Positions 17,813 to 26,405 of a DNA stretch of 64,000 bases are shown here, piece by piece. The notes beneath the pieces were generated by a model. It was given only the letters and a program-made list of their open reading frames with translations, had not been told where the DNA came from and did no database searches. Positions within the stretch are counted from its first letter, which is position 1, and every line of letters begins with the position of its first letter. The position numbers and the translations under genes are program-made. The DNA lies in contig JAIESX010000039.1 in the NCBI GenBank assembly GCA_019745555.1, positions 1 to 64,000 on the forward strand. Reading direction: 5' to 3'. Origin of the DNA: Burkholderiaceae bacterium. Its GTDB lineage: Bacteria; Pseudomonadota; Gammaproteobacteria; Burkholderiales; Burkholderiaceae_C.

Positions 17813-19004
17813 GTGCATAAGTTGCAGTTTCACTACACGTTCGCCCCTCCGGCCGCGACGCCGACCGGGCTGATCCGCAACCCCTTGCTGGACCTGCTCC
17901 ACGCCGTGCAGGAAAGCGGCTCCATCTCCGGTGCGGCGCGCCTGCTCGACCTGTCCTACCGCCACGTCTGGGGTGAGCTCAAGCGCTGGGAGAACGAGCT
18001 GGGCAACGAGCTGCTGGTCTGGGAGAAGGGCCAGGCCGCGCGCCTGAGCGAGTTCGGCCACAAGCTGCTGTGGGCCGAGCGCCAGGCCCAGGCGCGGCTG
18101 TCACCGCAGATCGAGGCGCTGCGTGCCGATCTGGAGCGCGCCTACGCGGTGGCCTTCGATGACTCGGTGCACATCCTCACGCTCTACGCCAGCCACGACG
18201 ACGCACTCAGCGCCCTGCGCGCCCATGCGGCGGCCGAGCACCAGCTGCACCTGGACATCCGCTTCATGGGCAGCGTGGACGCGCTGCGCGCGCTCAACGA
18301 GGGGCGCTGCGTACTGGCCGGCTTTCACACCGTACAGCAGGCGGGCGCGGGCTCGCTGGGCGAGCAGACCTACAAGCCCCTGCTCAAGCCCGGCCTGCAC
18401 AAGCTCATCGGTTTTGCCCAGCGCACCCAGGGGCTGATGGTGGCGCGCGGCAATCCGCTGCGCCTGCACAGCCTGCAGCAGCTGACCGACGGGCAGGTGC
18501 GCTTCGTCAACCGCGCCCTGGGCACGGGTACGCGCCTGCTGCTCGACGAGCTGCTGGCGCAGCAGCGCATCGCGCGCAGCCGCATCAAGGGCTATCGCCA
18601 CACCGAACCGTCGCACGCAGCCGTGGCCCAGGCCATCGCGGCCGGCCAGGCCGACGCGGGCCTGGGCATCGAGGCGGCCGCGCGCGCGCGGCCTGGATTT
18701 CGTGCCCCTGGTGACGGAGGACTACCACCTGGTCTGCCTGAAGTCCGCGCTCGAGGAACCCGCAGTCCAGGCCCTGTGCCGGGTGCTGCAGAGCCCGGAC
18801 TGGCCGACGCTGCTGCTGCAGTTGCCCGGGTATCGGCCGGCGGCGCAGATGGGCCAGGTGCTGGCCATGAGCCGCCTGCTGGCCTGGTGGCGATACCGGG
18901 GTGAGAAGAAGCCGAAGGCGACAGGCCGCCCGGGACGCGCCCGGTCGCGTCAGAGCGCGCAGGAACGAAAGCCGCAGAAGATGTCGTCGCGACCCGGCAG
19001 GTAG
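17813..19004 (+). pseudogene. ModE-type HTH + PBP-like domain regulator, frameshifted
   Basis: GTG start at 17813. Residues about 1-105 are a ModE/LysR-like winged helix (GSISGAARLLDLSYRHVWGELKRWE), then a periplasmic-binding-like domain (PBP superfamily, as in molybdate-responsive one-component regulators). At a (CG)6 run, 18679-18690, the frame breaks: upstream reads GLGIEAAARARPG and ends at 18904 in Pro/Ala-rich nonsense, while sensible sequence (LDFVPLVTEDYHLVCLKSAL) continues in another frame to a stop at 19004. Adding one CG unit would restore GIEAAARARGLDFVP. Either a recent 2-bp loss or a sequencing error. Divergent from tupBCA, which it probably controls. Its true 3' end overlaps the convergent EgtB-like gene. 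Confidence 0.75.
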
Positions 19005-20230
19005 AAGTTGCGGTATTTGGGCGACTTCATGCGCCGGCGCGTGGCCAGCGAGGCGCCGCGCAGCACCTTGTGGGTGCCGAACCAGGGTTCGGAGTAGTCA
19101 CGGTAGGGATCGGCCTGGAAGCCGGGGTAGCCATGGAAGGTGGTCCCGGTCCACTCCCAGACATCACCCCAGCGAAAACCGCGGTTCGCGGCCTGATGCG
19201 CGGCGACCTCCCACTCCACCTCGGTGGGCAGGCGCCGGCCGGCCCAGCGGCACCAGGCATCGGCCTCCCACCAGCTCAGGTGCATCACGGGCGACCAGCC
19301 GGCCACACGCACGGTGTGGCCGAACCAGCGCTGCAGCACGCCGCCCTGCCCGCCCGCGCGCGCCAGGCCGATCTGCTCGACATGGCGCGGGGCGCGCCGG
19401 CCCTCGTCACCCTGCGCCTGCTGTTGCAGCCACTCCCAGCCCGCGGGCAGCCAGAGCTCGGGGCGGTCGTAGCCGCCGTCGGCGACGAACTCGACGTACT
19501 GCGTCCAGCTCACGGGCTGGGCGTCGATCTCGAATTCGGGCACGGCCACCTCGTGCGCCGGGCGCTCATTGTCGAAGGTGTAACCCGCCCCCGCGTCCAG
19601 CCCCAGGCGCCAGCGCGTGGCCGGCACCCACAGCGGCTCGCGCACGAGGCCGGGCGCAGGCAGCGGCAGCTTCAGACGCAGGCCCAGGGTCTGGGCCATG
19701 TAGATGAAGGCCTCGCCATGCATGTCCTCGTGGAACAGGGCCAGGCGATAGAAATAGAGGGCATCGTCCTCGTCCGGCGTCTTGGCCAGAAGCTCGAGCG
19801 TGGACTCCAGCGTGGTCAGCAGGTAGGCCTTGATGTCGCCCAGCGGGGGCAGGGACAGGGCCCAGCGCCGGTCGTGCGGCATGCGGCTCGAATCCCACCA
19901 GAAATCGGCCTGCGGCTGAACCGAGGCCAGGGGGGTGGCGTTGGGGTCGGCGCGCGGGCCCTGGTGGCGCTGCAGGTTACGGCCGATCCACCGCTCCTGG
20001 AACCAGCCGATATGACCAAGCTCCCACAGCGGCGGGTTGAGCTCGGGCAGGCAGGGGAAATCGACGCCCTGCCCCTCCATGGCCTTCTGGTACTCGCCGA
20101 TCAGGAACAGGGTGTGATTGCGCGCGTCCATCAGCGCCAGACTCAGCAAATCCCGACCGGCCTTGCGCAGATCGGCCTGGTCGAGCCGGGAGAAGGAGGG
20201 CACGGGCAGTTCGTAGGCCATGGGGCCCAT
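18950..20230 (-). CDS. EgtB/SenA-family non-heme iron sulfoxide/selenoxide synthase
   Basis: 426 residues. N-terminal DinB-like domain with the iron triad: His in ELGHIGWFQERW and the HX3HXE motif HEDMHGE near residue 167. C-terminal formylglycine-generating-enzyme/C-type-lectin-like domain (RLPTEVEWEVAA, VWEWTGTTF, VLRGASLATRRRMKSPKYRNF, GFRS). Known family reactions: iron- and O2-dependent joining of hercynine to a thiol (EgtB) or to a selenosugar (SenA, described in Variovorax). No egtD, senB or senC is next to it here, so sulfur versus selenium cannot be decided from context. A second possible start is ATG 20221. Confidence 0.85.
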   Translation of the reverse strand: MGPMAYELPVPSFSRLDQADLRKAGRDLLSLALMDARNHTLFLIGEYQKAMEGQGVDFPCLPELNPPLWELGHIGWFQERWIGRNLQRHQGPRADPNATPLASVQPQADFWWDSSRMPHDRRWALSLPPLGDIKAYLLTTLESTLELLAKTPDEDDALYFYRLALFHEDMHGEAFIYMAQTLGLRLKLPLPAPGLVREPLWVPATRWRLGLDAGAGYTFDNERPAHEVAVPEFEIDAQPVSWTQYVEFVADGGYDRPELWLPAGWEWLQQQAQGDEGRRAPRHVEQIGLARAGGQGGVLQRWFGHTVRVAGWSPVMHLSWWEADAWCRWAGRRLPTEVEWEVAAHQAANRGFRWGDVWEWTGTTFHGYPGFQADPYRDYSEPWFGTHKVLRGASLATRRRMKSPKYRNFYLPGRDDIFCGFRSCAL

Positions 20231-20344
20231 TATTCCGCGCCCCGGGCCCGGTGTCGACCTGAACGCCAGCTGACCTGGCGGCGTCTGTGTCCAAAGAACG
20301 ACCTACGTGTTTACACCGGGAGAGGCGGCATACCCCCCTCCTTT

Positions 20345-20360
20345 AAAATCGTCGGATTTT
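20345..20360. promoter_or_regulatory. A/T-rich inverted repeat AAAATC-GTCG-GATTTT upstream of dctQM
   Basis: A 6-4-6 inverted repeat about 84 bp upstream of the dctQ start, in a 213-bp region between two divergent genes. It could be an operator for dctQM or the EgtB-like gene. It is short, and no matching regulator is adjacent, so the call is tentative. Confidence 0.3.
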
Positions 20361-20443
20361 GCCGGGTGGCCCGGCCGGCCATGCCCTACCCGGAATGGCG
20401 GTCGCGCCCCGGCAGCACCGGACGACCCCTTTCTGGAGCCAGC

Positions 20444-21046
20444 ATGCAGCGACTCATACAACTTTCCAGGCTGATCGACGGACTGAGCACCCGCATCGGC
20501 CGCCTCACGATGTGGCTGATCCTGGCCACCACCCTGATCAGTGCCGGCAACGCCATCGTGCGCAAGGCCTTCAGCACCAGCTCCAACGCCCTGCTCGAGA
20601 TCCAGTGGTACCTGTTCGCCGCCGTATTCATGCTGGGTGCAGGCTACGGTTTCCTGAAGAACTCGCACGTGCGCATCGACTTCGTCTCCGCCCGCCTGTC
20701 CGCGCGCACCCGCAACTGGATCGATGTGGGCGGCATCGTGCTGGTGCTCATTCCCTTCTGCCTGATCTGCATCGCCTTGAGCTGGCCGATGTTCGTGCAG
20801 GCCTGGGATTCGGGTGAGATGTCGGGCAACGCCGGTGGCCTGATCCGCTGGCCGGTCTATGCCCTGATGCCCCTGGGCTTCGGCCTGCTGCTGCTGCAGG
20901 CCCTGTCGGAGCTGCTCAAGCGCGTGCTCTTCCTGCGCGGCCTGGGCCCGGACAGCCTGGCCGACGCCGAACACAAGACGGACGAACAGAAACATCTTGA
21001 AGAGCTCGAGGCCATCGCCGCGCGCAAGCTGGCCGGAGACAAGTGA
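20444..21046 (+). CDS. dctQ: TRAP transporter small permease subunit (DctQ)
   Basis: 200 residues from ATG 20444, preceded by GGAG. Four TM helices with typical DctQ features: FLKNSHVRIDFV near residue 70 (conserved HVRID/DV motif) and a C-terminal charged tail (EHKTDEQKHLEELEAIAARK). Works with DctM and a periplasmic DctP protein to import carboxylates using the sodium or proton gradient. Its stop overlaps or abuts the dctM start. Confidence 0.9.
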   Translation: MQRLIQLSRLIDGLSTRIGRLTMWLILATTLISAGNAIVRKAFSTSSNALLEIQWYLFAAVFMLGAGYGFLKNSHVRIDFVSARLSARTRNWIDVGGIVLVLIPFCLICIALSWPMFVQAWDSGEMSGNAGGLIRWPVYALMPLGFGLLLLQALSELLKRVLFLRGLGPDSLADAEHKTDEQKHLEELEAIAARKLAGDK

Positions 21047-21048
21047 TC

Positions 21049-22836
21049 ATGGAATTCCTGACCCAGAACTTCGTACCCGTCATGTTCGTGGGCCTGCTGG
21101 CCCTACTGCTGACGGGTTTCCCCGTGGCCTTCGCCCTGGCCGCCACCGGCCTGGGCTTCGGCTTCATCGGCATGGAGCTCGGCCTCTTCCCGGCCACCAT
21201 GTTCCAGGCCCTGCCGCTGCGCATCTTCGGCATCATGCAGAACGACACGCTGCTGGCCATCCCCTTCTTCACCTTCATGGGCATCATCCTGGAACGCTCG
21301 GGCATGGCGGAAGACCTGCTAGAGACCGTGGGCCAGGTCTTCGGTCCGCTGCGCGGCGGCCTGGCCATCGCGGTGATCCTGGTGGGCGCGCTGCTCGCTG
21401 CGACCACCGGCGTGGTGGCTGCCGCAGTGATCTCCATGGGCCTGATCTCGCTGCCCATCATGCTGCGCTACGGTTACAGCCGCACCGTGGCCATGGGCGC
21501 CATCACCGCCTCGGGCACGCTGGCCCAGGCCATCCCGCCTTCCCTGGTGCTCATCGTGCTGGCCGACCAGCTGGGCCGCTCGGTGGGCGATATGTACGCC
21601 GGCGCACTCATCCCGGGCCTGATGCTGGTGGGCATGTACATCCTGTTCGTGGTCGTGGTGGCGCTGTTCAAGCCGTCCATGGTGCCGGCCCTGCCGCCCG
21701 AGGCACGCATCTACCGTGAGCCCGGCGGCAGCTCGGGCCACCGCTCGCTGGGCGTGCTCGTCCTGATCTGCGCCGCCGTGGGCTGGGCCTGGTCGCGCGT
21801 TCACAACGACCTTATGACGTCCTGGCTGGAGCGCAACGTGCCCTCGCCCGGCGACGAGATCCTGATCATGTCCATGACCCTGGCCTCGCTGACCGGCCTG
21901 GCGCTGGCGCTGGTCAACCGCGTCACCAAGCTGGGCCTGCTCTCGCGCCTGGCCGAGCAGGTGACCTTTGTGCTGATGCCGCCGCTGATCCTGATCTTCC
22001 TGGTGCTGGGCACCATCTTCCTGGGCGTGGCCACGCCCACCGAAGGCGGCGCCATGGGTGCCGTGGGCGCGCTGGTCATGGCCCTGGGCAAGAAGCGCCT
22101 GGACAAGAGCCTGCTCAAGCAGGCCCTGGACAACACGGCCAAGCTCTCGAGCTTCGTGCTCTTCATCCTGATCGGCTCCACGGTCTTCAGCTTCACCTTC
22201 AACGCGGCCGATGGCCACATCTGGGTCGAGCACCTGTTCGACAAAGTCCCGGGCGGCGTGATCGGCTTCCTGATCGTGGTGAACATCCTGGTCTTCATCC
22301 TGGGCTGCTTCATCGACTTCTTCGAGATCGCCTTCATCGTGATCCCCTTGCTGGCGCCGGTGGCCGAGAAGATGGGCATCGACCTGATCTGGTTCGGCGT
22401 GATCATCGCCATGAACCTGCAGACCTCCTTCCTGACGCCGCCCTTCGGCTTTGCGCTGTTCTACCTGCGCAGCGTGGCGCCCAAGAAGGACTACACCGAC
22501 CGCGTCACGGGCCAGGCCATCCCGGCCGTGACCACGGGCCAGATCTACAAGGGCTCGATCGCCTTCATCCTGATCCAGCTCTTCATGGTGGGCATGATCA
22601 TGGCCTTCCCCGGCCTGGTGACGGGCAATATCGACAAGGGGCAGAGCCTCTCGGACACCGAGGTGATGCAGCAGCTCGACATCCGTCCGCCCGAGGACGA
22701 TGCGGACGAAGAGGGTGCCGACGGCCCGGGCGCGGACGGCAAGGAGGAGGAGTTGCGTCCGCCCGAGGACGAGGGCCAGACCGAGGAAGACCCGATGAAA
22801 GCCCTGCAGGAGGCGATCCGGAAGGACCGCAAGTAG
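21049..22836 (+). CDS. dctM: TRAP transporter large permease subunit (DctM), long form
   Basis: 595 residues from ATG 21049, with GGAG 10 nt before; an in-frame GTG at 21043 overlapping the dctQ stop is the alternative. Multi-TM ITS-superfamily protein; motifs ATPTEGGAMGAVGAL and TPPFGFALFYLRSVAP are characteristic. It is longer than typical DctM (about 425): extra sequence lies near residues 205-270 and in an acidic tail of about 55 residues (EDDADEEGADGPGADGKEEE). Long TRAP permeases of this kind go with 2-oxoacid-type binding proteins. A terminator follows. Confidence 0.92.
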   Translation: MEFLTQNFVPVMFVGLLALLLTGFPVAFALAATGLGFGFIGMELGLFPATMFQALPLRIFGIMQNDTLLAIPFFTFMGIILERSGMAEDLLETVGQVFGPLRGGLAIAVILVGALLAATTGVVAAAVISMGLISLPIMLRYGYSRTVAMGAITASGTLAQAIPPSLVLIVLADQLGRSVGDMYAGALIPGLMLVGMYILFVVVVALFKPSMVPALPPEARIYREPGGSSGHRSLGVLVLICAAVGWAWSRVHNDLMTSWLERNVPSPGDEILIMSMTLASLTGLALALVNRVTKLGLLSRLAEQVTFVLMPPLILIFLVLGTIFLGVATPTEGGAMGAVGALVMALGKKRLDKSLLKQALDNTAKLSSFVLFILIGSTVFSFTFNAADGHIWVEHLFDKVPGGVIGFLIVVNILVFILGCFIDFFEIAFIVIPLLAPVAEKMGIDLIWFGVIIAMNLQTSFLTPPFGFALFYLRSVAPKKDYTDRVTGQAIPAVTTGQIYKGSIAFILIQLFMVGMIMAFPGLVTGNIDKGQSLSDTEVMQQLDIRPPEDDADEEGADGPGADGKEEELRPPEDEGQTEEDPMKALQEAIRKDRK

Positions 22837-22860
22837 CCCCTCCCCCATCCCTCCCTCAGC

Positions 22861-22885
22861 AGCCCCGCCCCGGCGGGGCTTTTTT
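22861..22885 (+). terminator. Intrinsic terminator after dctM
   Basis: AGCCCCGCC (22861-22869), 2-nt loop, GGCGGGGCT (22872-22880) followed by a run of T. It closes the dctQM operon. Confidence 0.88.
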
Positions 22886-22929
22886 GTGGCCGCTGGAGCC
22901 GGGGCCATGCGTCTGACGGCACCAGACAG

Positions 22930-22953
22930 AAAAAACCCCGCCGTGGCGGGGTT
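22930..22953 (-). terminator. Intrinsic terminator after the first dctP gene
   Basis: On the minus strand AACCCCGCC, 2-nt loop, GGCGGGG then TTTTTT. It lies 25 bp after the stop of the dctP gene at 22978, back to back with the dctM terminator. Confidence 0.88.
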
Positions 22954-22977
22954 GGTTGCAGGCGGTGTGCGCCAGGC

Positions 22978-24057
22978 TCAGAGCTTCTGGCCCTGCATAT
23001 AGCTGTCGAAGCGCGCCTCGGTGAAGCGGAACCACAGATTGGACTCGCGACGGAAATTGGAATAGTCCGCATAGACCTTCTTCCAGTTCGGGTTCTTCGC
23101 GCTGAGCTCGGAGTACAGGGCCATGGACTCCTTGAAAGCCAGGTCCAGCACCGCCTTGGGGAAGACCACGAGCTTGGTCTTGGCGGCCACGAGCTGTTTG
23201 AGCGCTTCGGGGTTGCGGGCGTCGTAGCGGGCCTGCATCACGGTGTGGGCGTGGGAGGCCGCGGCTTCGACGATGGCCTTGTTCTCGGCGCTCAGGCTGT
23301 CATAGGCCTTGTTGTTGATGTAGAGGTCCAGCTGCGGACCGCCTTCCCACCAGCCGGGGTAGTGGTAGAAGGGCGCGACCTTGTAGAAGCCCAGCTTCTG
23401 GTCGTCATACGGCCCCACCCACTCGGCGGCATCCAGCGTGCCCTTTTCTAGCGCCTGGTAGATCTCGCCGCCGGGGATGTTCTGCGGCACGCCGCCCATG
23501 CGCTCGACCACCTTGCCGGCAAAGCCGCCGACGCGGAACTTCAGGCCCTTCATGTCGGCCACGGTCTTGATCTGCTTGCGGTACCAGCCGCCCATCTGCG
23601 CACCGGTGTTGCCCATGGGGAAGCTGACGATGTTGTAGTTGGCGTAGAACTCGCGCATGAGCTTGAGGCCGTTGCCCTCGTACATCCAGGCCGTCATCTG
23701 GCGGCTGTTGAGACCGAAGGGGATGGCGCAGGCCAGTGCGAAAGTCTCGTCCTTGCCGAAGAAGTAATAGGGTGCGGTGTGGGCCATCTCGACCGTGCCG
23801 TTCTGCACCGCGTCGACCACGCCGAAGGGCGGCACCAGCTCGCCGCCAGGGTGGACCGAGATCTCGAACTTGCCGCCCGACATCTCCCTGACCTTCTTCG
23901 AGAACACCTCGGCTGCGCCGTAGATGGTGTCCAGGGCCTTCGGGAAGCTCGAGGCCAGACGCCAGCGGATGGCGGTCTGGGCATGCACGGCGGGCGCGGC
24001 ACCGGCAGCAAGTACACCGGCGATACCGGCGCGCTTCATGAGGGAACGACGGTCCAT
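22978..24057 (-). CDS. dctP: TRAP transporter substrate-binding protein DctP (copy 1)
   Basis: 359 residues. Tat-type leader MDRRSLMKRAGIAGVLAAG with cleavage after VHA, so it is probably exported folded. Mature sequence typical of DctP family: RWRLASSFPKALDTIYGAAE, and MKGLKFRVGGFAGKVVERMGG with the conserved Arg that contacts the carboxylate. AAEWVGPYDDQKLGF and PGWWEGGPQLDLYIN resemble TakP-type 2-oxoacid binders. Paralogous to the next gene along most of its length. Convergent with dctQM; each copy has its own terminator. Confidence 0.92.
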   Translation of the reverse strand: MDRRSLMKRAGIAGVLAAGAAPAVHAQTAIRWRLASSFPKALDTIYGAAEVFSKKVREMSGGKFEISVHPGGELVPPFGVVDAVQNGTVEMAHTAPYYFFGKDETFALACAIPFGLNSRQMTAWMYEGNGLKLMREFYANYNIVSFPMGNTGAQMGGWYRKQIKTVADMKGLKFRVGGFAGKVVERMGGVPQNIPGGEIYQALEKGTLDAAEWVGPYDDQKLGFYKVAPFYHYPGWWEGGPQLDLYINNKAYDSLSAENKAIVEAAASHAHTVMQARYDARNPEALKQLVAAKTKLVVFPKAVLDLAFKESMALYSELSAKNPNWKKVYADYSNFRRESNLWFRFTEARFDSYMQGQKL

Positions 24058-24163
24058 GGTTGTCTCCTGTGAGGATGTTGAGGTGGGCGCGATTCTGGGC
24101 GCCGCTCCAACGCGACAACATCAGGGCTTACCCCTGTTAGGCACCTTGCGTGGTATGCACGCC

Positions 24164-24191
24164 AAAAAAGAACGGGCCCGCAGGCCCGTTC
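24164..24191 (-). terminator. Intrinsic terminator after the second dctP gene
   Basis: On the minus strand GAACGGGCC, TGC loop, GGGCCCGTTC, then TTTTTT, 23 bp after the stop at 24214. It separates the two dctP paralogues, so each is probably its own transcript. Confidence 0.88.
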
Positions 24192-24213
24192 CGTATGCAC
24201 ATTGTCGTCCGGC

Positions 24214-25296
24214 TTACAGTTTCACGCTCGTCATGTAGCTGTTGAAACGGTACTCGGAGAAACGCTCCCACAGGATCTGGTCGCGCTGGAAGGCGCGCAT
24301 GTCCTGGTGGATCTTCTTGAACTCGGGCGACTTGGCCTCGTGGTCGGCGAAGACTTCCATGGCGGCCTTGAAGCCGGCGTCCATCACGGCCTTGGGGAAG
24401 GGCTTGAGCTTGGTGCCAGCAGCCACGAGGCGCTTGATGGCCTCGGGGTTCTTGGCATCGTACTTGGCCGTCATGTCACGTGCGGCCACGGCGGTGGCGG
24501 CATCGACGATGGCCTGGAATTCGGGACTCAGCGCAGCGTAAGCCTTCTTGTTGATGAAGAACTCGAGCTCGGCGCCACCCTCCCACCAGCCGGGGTAGTA
24601 GTAGAACGGGGCCACCTTGTTGAAGCCCAGCTTCTGGTCGTCGTAGGGGCCGACGAACTCGGTCGCATCCAGCGTGCCCTTCTCGAGCGCCTGGTAGACC
24701 TCGCCGGCCGGCATGTTCTGGGCCACCACGCCGAGCTTGGCCATGGTCTCGCCGAACAGGCCGCCACCCAGACGCATCTTCAGACCCTTGAGATCATTGA
24801 CGCCCTTGATCTCCTTGCGGTACCAGCCACCCATCTGGGTGCCGGTGTTACCGGCGCTGCGGCTCTTGATGTTGTACTGGTCGAGGAACTCGTCGAACAG
24901 CTTGCGGCCGTTGCCGTGCTCCATCCAGGCGTCCATCTGGCGTGCGCTCAGGCCGAAGGGCACGGCACAGCCGAAGGCGAAGATGGGGCTCTTGCCCGTG
25001 AAGTAGTAAGGCGCAGTCTGGGCCATCTCGACGGTACCGTTCTGCAGCGCGTCCACCACGCCGAAGGCGGGCATCAGTTCGCCGGCCGGGTGCACGGAGA
25101 CCTCGAACTTGCCACCGGACAGGGCCTTGACGGTCTGCGAAAACTTCTCGGCGCTGCCGAAGATGGTGTCGAGCGACTTGGGAAAGCTCGACGCGAGGCG
25201 CCAGCGCACAGCGGCCTGGGCGTGCACGGCCGGCGCGACACCGGCGGCGAGAACGCCGGCGATACCGGCCTGCTTGATGAGGGAACGACGATCCAT
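24214..25296 (-). CDS. dctP: TRAP transporter substrate-binding protein DctP (copy 2)
   Basis: 360 residues from ATG 25296, with AAAGGAG about 10 nt before. Tat leader MDRRSLIKQAGIAGVLAAG nearly identical to copy 1. Same landmark segments as copy 1 with substitutions (LKGLKMRLGGGLFGETMAKLG, ATEFVGPYDDQKLGFNKVAP, PGWWEGGAELEFFIN). The differences concentrate in ligand-contact and surface regions, which suggests a related but different substrate served by the same DctQM permease. Arose by tandem duplication. Confidence 0.92.
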   Translation of the reverse strand: MDRRSLIKQAGIAGVLAAGVAPAVHAQAAVRWRLASSFPKSLDTIFGSAEKFSQTVKALSGGKFEVSVHPAGELMPAFGVVDALQNGTVEMAQTAPYYFTGKSPIFAFGCAVPFGLSARQMDAWMEHGNGRKLFDEFLDQYNIKSRSAGNTGTQMGGWYRKEIKGVNDLKGLKMRLGGGLFGETMAKLGVVAQNMPAGEVYQALEKGTLDATEFVGPYDDQKLGFNKVAPFYYYPGWWEGGAELEFFINKKAYAALSPEFQAIVDAATAVAARDMTAKYDAKNPEAIKRLVAAGTKLKPFPKAVMDAGFKAAMEVFADHEAKSPEFKKIHQDMRAFQRDQILWERFSEYRFNSYMTSVKL

Positions 25297-25499
25297 GGTC
25301 CTAGACTCCTTTGGTAATTCATATCCATCCCGCCCACAGTCGACGGGAAGCCTGCAAGTGTAGCCTCTCGCGAACAGGCCACCGAGCCAACCCCTGGCCG
25401 CCTGCGCCTTTTGGGGTACCATTCAACGCGACCCCGGAGCGGCGTGCGGCCTCAGACCTGCGCATGCGCTCCCGGCCACTCACCACCCCCGGGCGTTCG

Positions 25500-26405
25500 A
25501 TGACCACCGTCGTTTTCGCAGATCTGGTCGGCAGCACCAGCCTATTCGAGCAGCTGGGAGACGAAGCAGCATCCCGGTTCGTCTCCCAGCTCATGGGCAC
25601 GCTCGGCGAGATCTTCGGCGAGCACCAGGGTCGCGTCGTCAAGGTGCTGGGCGACGGCCTCTTCGTGGTCTTCGAGCAGGAGGGCCAGGCACTGGCCGCC
25701 TGCATCCATGTCCAGAACCATCTGCGGGAACATCCGGTGCGCCCGGGCGGCAGCGGTACACCGGTGGAGCTGCAAATCGGCATCGACAGCGGCGAGGTGG
25801 TGGAGATCGAGGGCGACTGCTTCGGCGACACCGTCAACTCTGCCGCCCGGCTGGCGGACCTGGCCGGGGCCTCGCAGATCCTCACGACCCAGAGCGTCTG
25901 GGACGCCGTCTTCCCCGTGCAGCGCACCGCATTGCGCAGCATGGGCCCCATGTACCTGCGCGGCAAGACCGAATCCAGCCATGTCTACCGCGTCGAATGG
26001 CGTGCCGGCCAGGATGGGGAGGCCACCATGATCGGGCGCTCGGCCGTCCTGCCCCAGGGCGAGGAGTGCCTGGAGCTGCGCTTGGGCGAGCAGCTGCTGC
26101 GCATGGACGCCAGGACCGGCAAGCTCTCGCTGGGCCGCTCGACGGACGCGGCCCTGCAGGTCAACGACCCGCGCGTCTCCCGCCTGCACGCCACGCTGGA
26201 ATGGCGCGGCGGCCAGTTCGTGGTGAGCGACGCGTCGAGCTTCGGCACCTGGGTCTACCTGGGCAACCAGAGCGAGGCCATCGTGCTGCGGCGCACCGAG
26301 TGTGCGCTGGTCGGCAGCGGCACCATCGTGCCGGGCTGCGCCCGCGTGGACGAGAACGCGCCTCTGATCGCCTTCGCGGTCAAGGCCCGGGGTGACGGCG
26401 CATGA
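25500..26405 (+). CDS. Class III adenylate/guanylate cyclase with C-terminal FHA domain
   Basis: 301 residues from ATG 25500 (ATG 25464 is an alternative). Catalytic domain at about 1-160: metal-binding Asp in VFADLVGST and in VLGDGLFVVF, the substrate Lys just before LGD, and DTVNSAARL carrying the Asn/Arg transition-state pair, so it looks active. FHA domain at about 190-285: LSLGRSTDAALQ, SRLHATLEWR, SSFGTW, i.e. the GR, SRxH and NG-type phosphothreonine-recognition features. Its stop overlaps the kinase start by ATGA (26402-26405). Likely function: a cyclase whose FHA domain docks onto a phosphorylated partner, most simply the adjacent kinase. That link is inference. Confidence 0.88.
   Translation: MTTVVFADLVGSTSLFEQLGDEAASRFVSQLMGTLGEIFGEHQGRVVKVLGDGLFVVFEQEGQALAACIHVQNHLREHPVRPGGSGTPVELQIGIDSGEVVEIEGDCFGDTVNSAARLADLAGASQILTTQSVWDAVFPVQRTALRSMGPMYLRGKTESSHVYRVEWRAGQDGEATMIGRSAVLPQGEECLELRLGEQLLRMDARTGKLSLGRSTDAALQVNDPRVSRLHATLEWRGGQFVVSDASSFGTWVYLGNQSEAIVLRRTECALVGSGTIVPGCARVDENAPLIAFAVKARGDGA

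Noticed and set aside
17723-18061. N-terminal extension of tupB
   Set aside because: It is antisense to the regulator's DNA-binding domain and precedes a normal TupB start.
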